Shown: positions 25,361-32,999 of the stretch, in pieces
How positions within the stretch are numbered: the stretch's first letter is position 1
Layout: the number at the start of each line of letters is the position of its first letter
DNA from: Lentzea xinjiangensis
GTDB taxonomy: Bacteria; Actinomycetota; Actinomycetes; Mycobacteriales; Pseudonocardiaceae
Reading direction: 5' to 3'
Assembly: GCF_900110955.1 (NCBI RefSeq)
Contig: NZ_FOFR01000018.1
Location: forward strand, 118,543 to 160,975
DNA: 42,433 bases
Made by a program: the position numbers and the translations under genes
Notes under the pieces: generated by a model
Told to the model about the DNA's origin: nothing
What the model saw: only the letters and a program-made list of their open reading frames with translations
Databases searched by the model: none

Positions 25361-25380
25361 GGTTCGTGGAAGGCAAGACT

Positions 25381-25584
25381 TTGGCTACAGGCACCGTGAA
25401 GTGGTTCAACGCCGAGAAGGGCTTCGGCTTCATCGCCCCCGACGACGGTTCGGCTGACGTCTTCGTGCACTACTCGGAGATCCAGTCCAAGGGGTTCCGC
25501 TCGCTCGAGGAGAACCAGAAGGTCGAGTTTGAGGTCGGCCAGGGCCAGAAGGGGCCGCAGGCCCAGCAGGTCCGCCCGCTCTGA
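25381..25584 (+). CDS. cold-shock domain protein (CspA family)
   Basis: Protein of 67 aa, the standard Csp length. It starts MATGTVKWFNAEKGFGFI with the RNP1-like KGFGFI and RNP2-like DVFVHYS motifs that bind single-stranded RNA/DNA. TTG 25381 was chosen: GGAAGG lies 7 nt upstream. An in-frame GTG at 25366 would add five residues and overlap that site. It stands as a single gene with its own terminator at 25598-25629 and is inserted between nadD and rsfS. Confidence 0.95.
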   Translation: MATGTVKWFNAEKGFGFIAPDDGSADVFVHYSEIQSKGFRSLEENQKVEFEVGQGQKGPQAQQVRPL

Positions 25585-25597
25585 GCTCCACGCAGGT

Positions 25598-25629
25598 GAA
25601 GGCCACCTCAGGGCACTGAGGTGGCCTTC
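25598..25629 (+). terminator. terminator after the cold-shock gene
   Basis: GAAGGCCACCTCAG (25598-25611) and CTGAGGTGGCCTTC (25616-25629) form a perfect 14-bp stem with a 4-nt loop; there is only a weak T-rich tail. Confidence 0.85.
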
Positions 25630-25655
25630 GTCATGCTTACGCGCGAAGTAGCCGT

Positions 25656-25684
25656 TTGGCGCTCGCCGGTACCCTCAGTAACTC
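25656..25684 (+). promoter_or_regulatory. candidate promoter of rsfS
   Basis: TTGGCG (25656-25661) and TAACTC (25679-25684) are separated by 17 bp. The predicted leader is about 35 nt with AGAGGAG before the GTG. Confidence 0.45.
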
Positions 25685-25725
25685 GTGTGGGCGTATCGAC
25701 GCCCGCCGGAAGTCAGAGGAGTGAC

Positions 25726-26109
25726 GTGGCAGCCACCGACGAGGCACGACGGCTGGCGCTGGTCGCTGCGAACGCAGCGGCCGACAAGAAGGCGCACGAC
25801 GTGACGGTGCTCGACGTCTCCGACCAGCTCGTGATCACGGACGTGTTCGTGATCGCGTCCGCTCCCAACGAGCGGCAGGTCGGCGCGATCGTCGACAACA
25901 TCGAGGAGAAGCTGCGGGAGGCCGGCACGAAGCCGGTGCGCCGCGAAGGGGCCCGCGAGGGCCGATGGGTGCTGCTGGACTTCGTGGACGTCGTGGTGCA
26001 CGTGCAGCACACGGAGGAGCGCAGCTTCTACGGCCTGGAGCGGCTGTGGAAGGACTGTCCCCGCATCGAGTTCGAGGCGGACGTCCCCGCCGACTCCGCG
26101 GCCGAGTGA
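25726..26109 (+). CDS. rsfS: ribosome silencing factor RsfS
   Basis: Protein of 127 aa of the RsfS/YbeB/Iojap family, which binds L14 and blocks subunit joining when nutrients are scarce. The conserved core runs VLDVSDQLVITDVFVIASA, NERQVGAIVDNIEEKL, WVLLDFVDVVVHV and FYGLERLW. GTG 25726 follows AGAGGAG. The gpgP-like gene starts 8 nt after the stop. Its placement after nadD is the usual order. Confidence 0.95.
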   Translation: MAATDEARRLALVAANAAADKKAHDVTVLDVSDQLVITDVFVIASAPNERQVGAIVDNIEEKLREAGTKPVRREGAREGRWVLLDFVDVVVHVQHTEERSFYGLERLWKDCPRIEFEADVPADSAAE

Positions 26110-26117
26110 GGTAGCTG

Positions 26118-26723
26118 ATGGCCCTGCGCCGGCTCGTGCTGTGGCGGCACGGTGAGACCGACTACAACGCGACAGGTCGTCTGCAGGGGCACCTGGACTC
26201 GGCGCTCACCGAGACCGGCTTGAACCAGGCCAGGTTCGCCGTCCCGGTGCTCGCCGGGTTCGAACCCGAGGTCGTGGTCGCCTCCGACCTGCAACGCGCG
26301 CGTGACACCGCGCGGGTGTTCACCACGTCCGCGGAAGTCCCGTTGCGGATCGACGAGCGGCTGCGGGAGACCCACCTGGGCAAGTGGCAGGGCCTGACCA
26401 CGGCCGAGGTGGAGCAGGAGTGGCCGGGCGCCGTCACCGTGTGGCGCACCGACCCCACCTACACGCCGCCGGACGGCGAGTCGCGCGTGGAGGTGGCCGA
26501 GCGGGCCATCAAGGTCGTCCACGAGGTCGACGCGGAGTTCTCCGAGACGGTCCTGCTGTGCGCGCACGGTGGCCTGATCAGCGCGTTGACCGGGCGCTTG
26601 CTCGACCTGCCGGTGCGGAACTGGTCGCAGCTCGGCGGCATCTCGAACTGCCACTGGACCGTCTTCACGCGGCGCAACGACCGGTGGCGGCTGTCGTCGT
26701 ACAACGCGGGCACCACGCGTTGA
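26118..26723 (+). CDS. histidine phosphatase, probable glucosyl-3-phosphoglycerate phosphatase
   Basis: Protein of 201 aa of the histidine phosphatase (phosphoglycerate mutase-like) superfamily. The phosphohistidine loop is RHGETDYN at residues ~10-17, followed by LQGHLDSALTETG; later motifs are SDLQRARDTA, RLRETHLGKWQGLT and the second His in CAHGGLISAL. Position between rsfS and an OctT-like gene matches Rv2419c (GpgP), which dephosphorylates glucosyl-3-phosphoglycerate in methylglucose lipopolysaccharide synthesis. The specific substrate is inferred from synteny and similarity. Confidence 0.85.
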   Translation: MALRRLVLWRHGETDYNATGRLQGHLDSALTETGLNQARFAVPVLAGFEPEVVVASDLQRARDTARVFTTSAEVPLRIDERLRETHLGKWQGLTTAEVEQEWPGAVTVWRTDPTYTPPDGESRVEVAERAIKVVHEVDAEFSETVLLCAHGGLISALTGRLLDLPVRNWSQLGGISNCHWTVFTRRNDRWRLSSYNAGTTR

Positions 26724-27433
26724 GACTGCTGGTCCTCGGCGACTCGCTGTCGTTCTTCGGCCCGTCCGGACCGCTGCCCGCCGATCATCCGCGGCTGTGG
26801 CACAACCTCTGCGCAGCCGCGCTGGGTGGTTCGGCGGAGCTGGCGGCGGGGTTCGGGTGGACGGCTCGGGACGCCTGGTGGGCGTTGACCGGCGATCCGA
26901 GGATCTGGTCGTTGCTGCCGCGTACGGACGTGCTGGTGTTCGCGGTGGGCAGCATGGACACGCTGCCCTCGCCGTTGCCCACGTATCTGCGCGAAGGGTT
27001 GCGTTATGTGCGGCCGGACTGGTTGCGGCGGTGGGCGCGCGCGGGCTATCGGGCGGTGCAACCGCGGTTGGCGCCCTATGCGCGCGCATCCCTGCCTCCC
27101 GCGCTGACCGTGCGCTATCTGCGGGACATGCTCCAGTCGGTCCGCAATCTGGAGTACACGATGCCGGCGGTCGGCATCGTGCCGTCGGTGCACCGGGCGC
27201 CCACCTACGGACATGCGCACCAGGGCCACGCGGCTGCGGTTTCGGCTGTGCGCGGGTGGGCCGCAGATGCGGATGTGCCGCTGCTGGACCTGCCGGCGGT
27301 GATCGGGGAGCACGTGCGGTCCGGTGCCGGAAACCCCGATGGGATGCACTGGGGCTGGCAGGGCCACGAGCTGGTGGCCGAGGCGATGGCCTCGCTCATA
27401 ACGTCCGTGGCGATGAGTCCCTCGGACGAGTGA
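26720..27433 (+). CDS. SGNH-hydrolase-like protein, probable diglucosylglycerate octanoyltransferase (OctT-like)
   Basis: Protein of 237 aa. The SGNH block I is LVLGDSLSFFG with Ser9 at the nucleophile position; FAVGSMDTL may correspond to block III, and the catalytic Asp/His pair is likely in NPDGMHWGWQGH near 209-220. TTG 26720 overlaps the TGA of the preceding gene, so translation is coupled. In mycobacteria the gene in this position (Rv2418c) is OctT, which acylates diglucosylglycerate in methylglucose lipopolysaccharide assembly. Assignment here rests on synteny plus the fold. Confidence 0.78.
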   Translation: MRLLVLGDSLSFFGPSGPLPADHPRLWHNLCAAALGGSAELAAGFGWTARDAWWALTGDPRIWSLLPRTDVLVFAVGSMDTLPSPLPTYLREGLRYVRPDWLRRWARAGYRAVQPRLAPYARASLPPALTVRYLRDMLQSVRNLEYTMPAVGIVPSVHRAPTYGHAHQGHAAAVSAVRGWAADADVPLLDLPAVIGEHVRSGAGNPDGMHWGWQGHELVAEAMASLITSVAMSPSDE

Positions 27434-27439
27434 GCCCCG

Positions 27440-27445
27440 TAGGCT
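27440..27445 (+). promoter_or_regulatory. -10 box of degV, near-leaderless geometry
   Basis: TAGGCT ends 8 nt before GTG 27454, without a Shine-Dalgarno sequence. It lies in the 20-nt gap after the OctT-like gene. Confidence 0.35.
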
Positions 27446-27453
27446 CGTCGCTC

Positions 27454-28347
27454 GTGCGCATCTCCATCGTCACCGACTCCACGGCATACCTGCCCGAGGG
27501 GTTCGCGAAGCGCCATTCGATCACCGTGGTGCCGCTGCACGTGGCCGTGGACGGCGCCGGACGTCTCGACGGCGTCGACTTCGGCTCCTCCGAGCTGGCC
27601 GCGGCCCTCGCCGAGCACCGCCGGGTGACCACGTCACGTCCCACTCCGGGCGAGATGGCCTCCGTGTACCGGGAGGTGCTGTCGTCGTCGGATGCGGTCG
27701 TGTCGCTGCATCTCTCCCGTGAGCTGTCGGGCACCTGGGAAGCCGCACGGCTGGCGGCCGAGGAGATCGGTCCTTCCCGCATCCGCGTCGTGGACTCGCG
27801 CTCGACCGGCATGGGCCTGGGGTTCGCGGTGCTGCGCGCGTGCGCGGCCGTTGCCGCCGGCAGCTCGCCCGACGAGGTGGAGCAGGCCGCGGCCGCCGCT
27901 GCCCGGCAGACCCGGATGTTCTTCTGCCTCGAGACGCTGGAACACCTGCGCCGGGGCGGGCGGATCGGCACGGCGGCGGCATTGGTGGGGACCGCGCTGG
28001 CAGTAAAGCCGTTGCTGCACATGGAGGACGGCCGGATCGTGCCGCTGGAGAAGGTGCGCACGATGAGCCGGGCCGTGGGCCGGCTGGTCGACCTGGCGGC
28101 GGCCGCGGCGGGGGACGGCCCCGTCGGCCTGGCGGTGCACCACCTGGCCGCTCCCGAACGCGCCGCCGAACTGGCGACCCGCCTGGACGAACGCCTGCCG
28201 GGCTCGACGGGATGCGTGATCTCCGAGGTCGGCGCGGTGATCGGCGCGCACACGGGTCCAGGTGTGCTGGGTGTCGTGGTGCTGCCGGGAGGACCGGACA
28301 TCCTCCCACGAACCCCCGACAATTCCCGCTCCCCGAAGCACGAGTGA
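27454..28347 (+). CDS. DegV family fatty-acid-binding protein
   Basis: Protein of 297 aa. DegV proteins bind a fatty acid and, in Gram-positive bacteria, work as FakB subunits of fatty-acid kinase. Family motifs: VTDSTAYLP near the N-terminus, VTTSRPTPGEM, LSRELSGTWEAAR, RVVDSRSTGMGLGF, LEHLRRGGRIG and a C-terminal GAVIGAHTGPG. No fakA-like kinase gene is present in the window. It ends about 90 bp before comEA. Rv2417c occupies the same position in mycobacteria. Confidence 0.93.
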   Translation: MRISIVTDSTAYLPEGFAKRHSITVVPLHVAVDGAGRLDGVDFGSSELAAALAEHRRVTTSRPTPGEMASVYREVLSSSDAVVSLHLSRELSGTWEAARLAAEEIGPSRIRVVDSRSTGMGLGFAVLRACAAVAAGSSPDEVEQAAAAAARQTRMFFCLETLEHLRRGGRIGTAAALVGTALAVKPLLHMEDGRIVPLEKVRTMSRAVGRLVDLAAAAAGDGPVGLAVHHLAAPERAAELATRLDERLPGSTGCVISEVGAVIGAHTGPGVLGVVVLPGGPDILPRTPDNSRSPKHE

Positions 28348-28421
28348 TCGCGACCTGTCCACAACCCGCGAGTAATCCACAGCCGCGGAACTCACCCCGC
28401 CTCCCCACCGCTCCCGCTCCG

Positions 28422-28427
28422 TAACGT
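28422..28427 (+). promoter_or_regulatory. -10 box of comEA, leaderless geometry
   Basis: TAACGT lies exactly 7 nt before ATG 28435, with no Shine-Dalgarno sequence. Confidence 0.45.
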
Positions 28428-28434
28428 CGCCCGC

Positions 28435-29124
28435 ATGTTGCCCCGCCCCCATCCGGACGACCGCCCGAGCGAACGCCTGGCCGCCCTGGCCGACAAGGTG
28501 CGAGCCGACCCGACCCTGGTCTACGCGCACTCGGAGGACTCGGACGAACACGGCCCACCCCGCCGCCGCTTCCGCCTGCCCCGCCTGCCTCGCCGGGGTC
28601 TGCTGGCCCTGGGCATCGCCGTCGCCTGCACGGTGGTGGGCCTGGGCAGCTGGTGGCAGAGCCCGGCGGCCGAGCCCGCCCCGGCCCTGGCGCTGGTGAG
28701 CACCACGGCACCCGCCCCCGAACTGGTCGTGAACGTGATCGGCGAGGTGGCGAACCCAGGCCTGGTCACGGTGACGTCCGGCGCCCGCGTGGCCGACGCC
28801 CTGCGCCTGGCGGGCGGTCCCCGGCCGGGCACGGACCTGCACGGCCTGAACCTGGCCCGCAAGGTCGCCGACGGCGAACAGATCGCAGTCGGCGTCCCGC
28901 CCCAGCTCCCCGCCGCGGCCGGCGCCACCCCACCCAAGCTGAACCTGAACTCCGCCACCGCCACCGAACTCGACAACCTCCCCGGTGTGGGCCCGGTGAC
29001 GGCCCAGCGCATAGTCGACCACCGCACCCGCAAAGGCCCGTTCGCCTCGGTCGACGAACTCCGCGAGGTGGAAGGCATCGGCGACTCGAAGCTCGCGAAG
29101 CTGGCCGACCTGGTCCACACCTGA
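28435..29124 (+). CDS. comEA: ComEA family helix-hairpin-helix DNA-binding protein
   Basis: Protein of 229 aa, the DNA receptor of the ComEC uptake machinery by homology. The cytosolic N-terminus (~55 residues, Arg/Pro rich) precedes one membrane segment at about 57-75. An SLBB domain follows (VNVIGEVANPGLVTVTSGAR, near 102-160), then the C-terminal double helix-hairpin-helix LNLNSATATELDNLPGVGP...RKGPFASVDELREVEGIG. ATG 28435 is set by the -10 box. comEC follows after about 1.1 kb of repeats, which is unusual for this normally tight pair. Confidence 0.93.
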   Translation: MLPRPHPDDRPSERLAALADKVRADPTLVYAHSEDSDEHGPPRRRFRLPRLPRRGLLALGIAVACTVVGLGSWWQSPAAEPAPALALVSTTAPAPELVVNVIGEVANPGLVTVTSGARVADALRLAGGPRPGTDLHGLNLARKVADGEQIAVGVPPQLPAAAGATPPKLNLNSATATELDNLPGVGPVTAQRIVDHRTRKGPFASVDELREVEGIGDSKLAKLADLVHT

Positions 29125-29189
29125 CCCTCGCCACAGCGGCCCCGGCTCTCTCACCGCCGCCCACTTGCGTCCCCCGGCTCCCTGACCGA

Positions 29190-30110
29190 GGCAACTCGTC
29201 ATCTCCCGGCGACCTCCGGCTCGTTCCCACCGGTGCCCCGGAAGTCGTCATGCCGTCCTGCCTTGCGGAGCCCGTTTTCCGCCTCCGGTTCGTTCCCGCG
29301 GGTGTCCCGGAAGCGGCCATGCCGCCTTGCCCCGCTGACCTTCACCGACAGGAGCCAGCCCATGCCGTCCGTGCGCATCCCAGCCGACTTCGTGCGGAGT
29401 TCGCCTGCCGCACTCCCAGCCGCGGTCCGGTTGCGCCGCGCGCTCTCCGCCCTCGGCTCGCTCTCGCGGGTGTCCCGGATACGGCCATGCCGTCTTGGCC
29501 CGCTGACCCTCATGACAGGAGCCAGCCATGTCGTTCGTATGCATCGCCAGCCGACTGGCGCGGGGATCGCCCGCTGCCATTGGCAGCCGCCGATCTGCTC
29601 CCGGTCGCGGCGCGCGCTGTCCGCCTCCGGTTCGTTCCGCCAGCGCCCCGGAAGCCATGCAGTCTCGCCCCGCGGACTCACCAATAGGAGCTAGCCATGT
29701 CGTTCGTGCGCATCGCCAGCCGACTTCGTGCGGAGTTCGCCTGCTTCCACTCCCAGCCGCGATCTGCTTCTGGTCGTGGCGCGCGTTTTCCGCCTCCGGT
29801 GCGTTCCCGCGGGTGTCCCGAATACGGCCATTCCGTCCTGCCCCGCTGAGCCCCACCGACAGGAGCCAGCCATGTCGTTCGTGCGCATCGCCAGCCGACT
29901 TCGTGCGGAGTTCGCCTGCTTCCACTCCCAGCCGCGATCTGCTTCTGGTCGTGGCGCGCGTTTTCCGCCTCCGGTGCGTTCCCGCGGGTGTCCCGAATAC
30001 GGCCATTCCGTCCTGCCCCGCTGAGCCCCACCGACAGGAGCCAACCCATGCCGTCCGTACGCATCACCAGCCGACTTCGCGCGGAGATGACCCGCCACCA
30101 CTCCCAGCCC
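29190..30110. repeat. tandem array of ~166-175 bp repeats between comEA and comEC
   Basis: At least five units. A marker ATG occurs at 29362, 29528, 29697, 29872 and 30048 (spacings 166, 169, 175, 176), most preceded by an aggagcc-type Shine-Dalgarno-like word. The units from 29697 and 29872 are virtually identical and each holds a 50-codon frame beginning MSFVRIASRLRAEFA and ending at 29849 and 30024. Units one, two and five have diverged: one has a 1-bp deletion, two lacks the stop. Each unit also carries gcgggtgtcccgaatacggcc. The minus strand stays open through several units. Whether any frame is translated is unknown; this is best treated as a non-coding or mini-gene repeat array. Confidence 0.85.
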
Positions 30111-30119
30111 CGACCCGCT

Positions 30120-30149
30120 CCCAGCCCCAGCCCCAGCCCCAGCCCCAGC
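30120..30149. repeat. CCCAGC hexanucleotide repeat, five copies
   Basis: Five uninterrupted CCCAGC units directly after the 175-bp array and about 70 bp before the comEC start. Likely slippage-prone. Confidence 0.9.
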
Positions 30150-30217
30150 CTTCCTCAGCCCCGCCAAGGCAGCCCGACCCTCGAACCCCGCCTCCCCGCC
30201 GGACAGCGGAGGCCGCA

Positions 30218-32995
30218 GTGGTCCGCCGCCACCTGAGAACGCACGACCACCGCCTGGTCCCCGCCGCCACCGCCGTCTGGGCGACCGCCGTGGCCGGCCT
30301 CTTCCTGAGCTGGCAGGCAGCAGTGCTGACGGGCCTGGCCGCTGGAGCCATCGGCTTCATCGCCTGGCGAAGGGCGTGGTGGACCAGAACCTGCGCCATC
30401 GCCCTGCTGATCTCCGGACCGGTGGCGGCGGCCTGGGTGGGCGGCAACGTCCTGAGAGCCGAGACCCACCCGTTGCGCCTGGCCGCCGACGAAGGCAGGA
30501 GCACCACCCTCACCGTCGAGCTCACGACCAGACCGAAGGGCATCAGGGCCGCGGGCTTCGGCGGCCAACAGGCAGGGGTCGACAACGTCGTGATGACCGC
30601 GACCGCGAACGGCGCCCAGCTCGTGCTGCTGGCACAGGCCGACAGGTGGCGAGACCTGTTGCCGGGTCAGCAAGTCGCGGTCAAGGGCACGCTGGCGCCA
30701 CCGCGGGGCGGCGACCTGGCGTCGGCGCTGCTGAGGGTCAGGGGACCGCCGATCGCTCCGCAGCCGCCCCCGGCGTGGCAGAGCTGGGCCGACGAGCTCC
30801 GCGACGGGCTGCGGCGAGCCGGTGCCGTGCTGGACGACGAGGAAGCCGGTCTGTTGCCGGCACTCGTCGTGGGCGACACCGAGCAGATGGTGCCGCGCAT
30901 CGTCGACGAGTTCCGCACGGCGGGTCTGGCTCACCTGCTCGCGGTGAGCGGCGCGAACCTCGCCATCGTGTGCGGCGCGGTCTACCTGCTGCTGCGGCGG
31001 CTCGGGCCACGCCAGGCCGCCGTCGCGGCGCTGGTGGCGCTGGTCGGGTTCGTCATCTTGGCGGGGCCGGAGCCCAGCGTCCTCAGGGCGGCGGTCATGG
31101 GTGCTGTCGCACTGCTGGCGCTGGTGCTGGGGCGGGAACGATCGGCGGTGCCCAGCCTCGCGACGGCCGTGCTGGTGCTGGTGCTCGTGGATCCGGCACT
31201 GGGCGGCGATCCCGGGTTCGCGTTGTCGGTCGTGGCGACCTCGGCGTTGGTGCTCATCGCCCCGAGGTGGGCGCGGGCGCTCAAGCAGCGCGGTGTGCCG
31301 AACGGGCTGGCCGAGGCGATCGTGGTGCCGACGGCCGCGAGCCTCGTCACGGCGCCGTTGGTGGCCGGGCTGTCCGGGCAGGTGAGCCTGGTCTCGGTGG
31401 TGGCGAACCTGATCGCCGGTCCGGTGGTCGCGCCGGCCACGGTGCTGGGTGTCGTGGCCGCGGTGATCGCGCCGTTCTGGCCGGCGGCGGCCGAACTGGT
31501 CGTGCACGTCGCAGGCCCGGCGGTCACCTGGCTGATCCAGGTCGGCAGGCAGGCCTCGACCGTGCCCGGCGCGGCGGTGAGCTGGCCGGACGGCTGGATC
31601 GGCGCGGCGGCGCTGACCGCGGCCGTGGCCGCGGTGGTCCTGTTGCTGCGGTTCAAGAAGACACGGACGTTGGTGGTCGCGGCGCTCGTGGGCGTGTTCG
31701 TCGTGCTGGTGCCGATGAGAGTGGTCGCGCCGGTCTGGCCGCCGGACGGCTGGAAGGTCGTCAGCTGCGACGTCGGCCAGGGCGACGCGTTGGTGCTGGC
31801 CACGGACGAACCCGACCGCGCTGTCGTGGTGGACACCGGCCCCGACCCCGGTGCGATCGACCGGTGCCTGAAGACGCTGGGGATCAAGAGGATTCCGCTG
31901 CTGGTGCTCACTCATCTGCACGCGGATCACGTCGGCGGACTCGAAGCGGTGCTCACCGGGCGTGCGGTGGGCGCGGTGGCGGTGAGTCCGCTCAAAGAGC
32001 CCGCATGGGCCTGGAGGGAGGTCAACGAACAGGCCCGCACCCACGGCGTGCGGGTCGTCGAGCCCGGGGCGGGGGAGCGGTTCGCCCTGCCAGGGCTGCA
32101 ACTGGAGGTGCTGGGACCACGGCGGCGGCCCGCGCACGGAGACGCGAACACGACCGTCAACGACTACTCGCTGGTGCTCAAGGCCCACACCAGGGCAGGC
32201 CGGGTGCTGCTCACCGGTGACGTCGAGCTGGCCGGTCAGGCGGCGCTGCTGGGGGAGCGGGACCTGGGCGCGGAAGTGCTCAAGGTGCCGCACCACGGCT
32301 CGCGCTACTCGCTGCCGGCGTTCCTCGAAGCCGTGCGGCCGCGGGTCGCGCTGGTGAGCGTCGGCACGGAGAACAGGTACGGCCACCCCAGTCCGCACGT
32401 GATCGACCTGCTGCGGGCGGGAGGTGCGCTGGTGTTGCGCACGGACAAGGACGGCGACCTGGCGGTGTTGCCGGGGAACCGGATCGTACGGAGGAGAAGA
32501 GATGGACGAAGTCTGGATCAGGCTGCACAACGCGCGTTACCCGATCACCGGCGGCACGCCGGGACTCGCCTGGGCGATGTGGCAGCCGAACTACTCGGCG
32601 ACACCGTGGCCGCACGACGAGCTCAAGCCCGATTTCGGCTACTACATCTGCGAAACGCTCGACGACGGCACCCGAGCCCTCACCGGCAAGGCGACCGCGA
32701 CGCACGTGCTGCCGCCCACCGAGGCGACGAAACCGGAGGAGGCGTACGACCTCGTGGCGGAGCACGTGTTCGACGACAGCCTGCGCATCGAGCCGCAGGT
32801 CTGGCACGACTACTACTACAACGTGCTCAAGGCAGACGCCCCGTGGCCCCAACGCGTCGTGGCGTGGCGCGCGAACGTGGAACCGGTCGGGCCGCACGTG
32901 CTGGACAGCCTGCGGCGGTTCCCGCGCACCGGGTGGATCAAGACGAACGCGATCTCCCTGGAGGCCGGGGAGATCGCGTTCCGGGACGGAGGTGA
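30218..32995 (+). CDS. comEC: ComEC/Rec2 family DNA uptake channel
   Basis: Polytopic membrane protein that transports single-stranded DNA in natural transformation. GTG 30218 was chosen: GGAGG lies 5 nt upstream and the next residues lead into the first helices. The competence domain (HLLAVSGANLAIV near 245, then about eight helices) is followed by a metallo-beta-lactamase-like domain with SCDVGQGDALVL, LTHLHADHVGG (near 565) and HHGSRYS. The family part ends with DGDLAVLPGNRIV at about residue 757 (near 32490). The frame has no stop there and stays open to 32995, adding ~165 Arg-rich residues wholly inside the next gene. Either the protein has a long non-homologous tail or a stop was lost; the 3' coordinate is therefore uncertain. 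Confidence 0.85.
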   Translation: MVRRHLRTHDHRLVPAATAVWATAVAGLFLSWQAAVLTGLAAGAIGFIAWRRAWWTRTCAIALLISGPVAAAWVGGNVLRAETHPLRLAADEGRSTTLTVELTTRPKGIRAAGFGGQQAGVDNVVMTATANGAQLVLLAQADRWRDLLPGQQVAVKGTLAPPRGGDLASALLRVRGPPIAPQPPPAWQSWADELRDGLRRAGAVLDDEEAGLLPALVVGDTEQMVPRIVDEFRTAGLAHLLAVSGANLAIVCGAVYLLLRRLGPRQAAVAALVALVGFVILAGPEPSVLRAAVMGAVALLALVLGRERSAVPSLATAVLVLVLVDPALGGDPGFALSVVATSALVLIAPRWARALKQRGVPNGLAEAIVVPTAASLVTAPLVAGLSGQVSLVSVVANLIAGPVVAPATVLGVVAAVIAPFWPAAAELVVHVAGPAVTWLIQVGRQASTVPGAAVSWPDGWIGAAALTAAVAAVVLLLRFKKTRTLVVAALVGVFVVLVPMRVVAPVWPPDGWKVVSCDVGQGDALVLATDEPDRAVVVDTGPDPGAIDRCLKTLGIKRIPLLVLTHLHADHVGGLEAVLTGRAVGAVAVSPLKEPAWAWREVNEQARTHGVRVVEPGAGERFALPGLQLEVLGPRRRPAHGDANTTVNDYSLVLKAHTRAGRVLLTGDVELAGQAALLGERDLGAEVLKVPHHGSRYSLPAFLEAVRPRVALVSVGTENRYGHPSPHVIDLLRAGGALVLRTDKDGDLAVLPGNRIVRRRRDGRSLDQAAQRALPDHRRHAGTRLGDVAAELLGDTVAARRAQARFRLLHLRNARRRHPSPHRQGDRDARAAAHRGDETGGGVRPRGGARVRRQPAHRAAGLARLLLQRAQGRRPVAPTRRGVARERGTGRAARAGQPAAVPAHRVDQDERDLPGGRGDRVPGRR

Positions 32996-32999
32996 CTAG
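32502..32999 (+). CDS. conserved-looking hypothetical protein, 165 aa
   Basis: I do not recognise the family. The protein starts MDEVWIRLHNARYPITGG and is rich in Trp/Tyr (for example WAMWQPNYSATPW, WHDYYYNVLK), with no signal peptide or membrane segment. GGAGGAGAAGAG directly precedes ATG 32502, a strong ribosome site, and its amino-acid composition looks like a normal protein, unlike the Arg-rich overlapping comEC frame. Almost the whole gene lies inside the open 3' part of the comEC frame. Its TAG shares the palindrome CTAG with the stop of convergent thrC (4-bp overlap). Confidence 0.75.
   Translation: MDEVWIRLHNARYPITGGTPGLAWAMWQPNYSATPWPHDELKPDFGYYICETLDDGTRALTGKATATHVLPPTEATKPEEAYDLVAEHVFDDSLRIEPQVWHDYYYNVLKADAPWPQRVVAWRANVEPVGPHVLDSLRRFPRTGWIKTNAISLEAGEIAFRDGGD

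Noticed and set aside
29248..30167. Minus-strand open frames through the 175-bp repeats, with repeated GTPAGTHRRRKT-like peptides
   Set aside because: Open only because the repeat lacks stops in that frame; no ribosome sites and no protein family. Kept as a repeat, not as genes.
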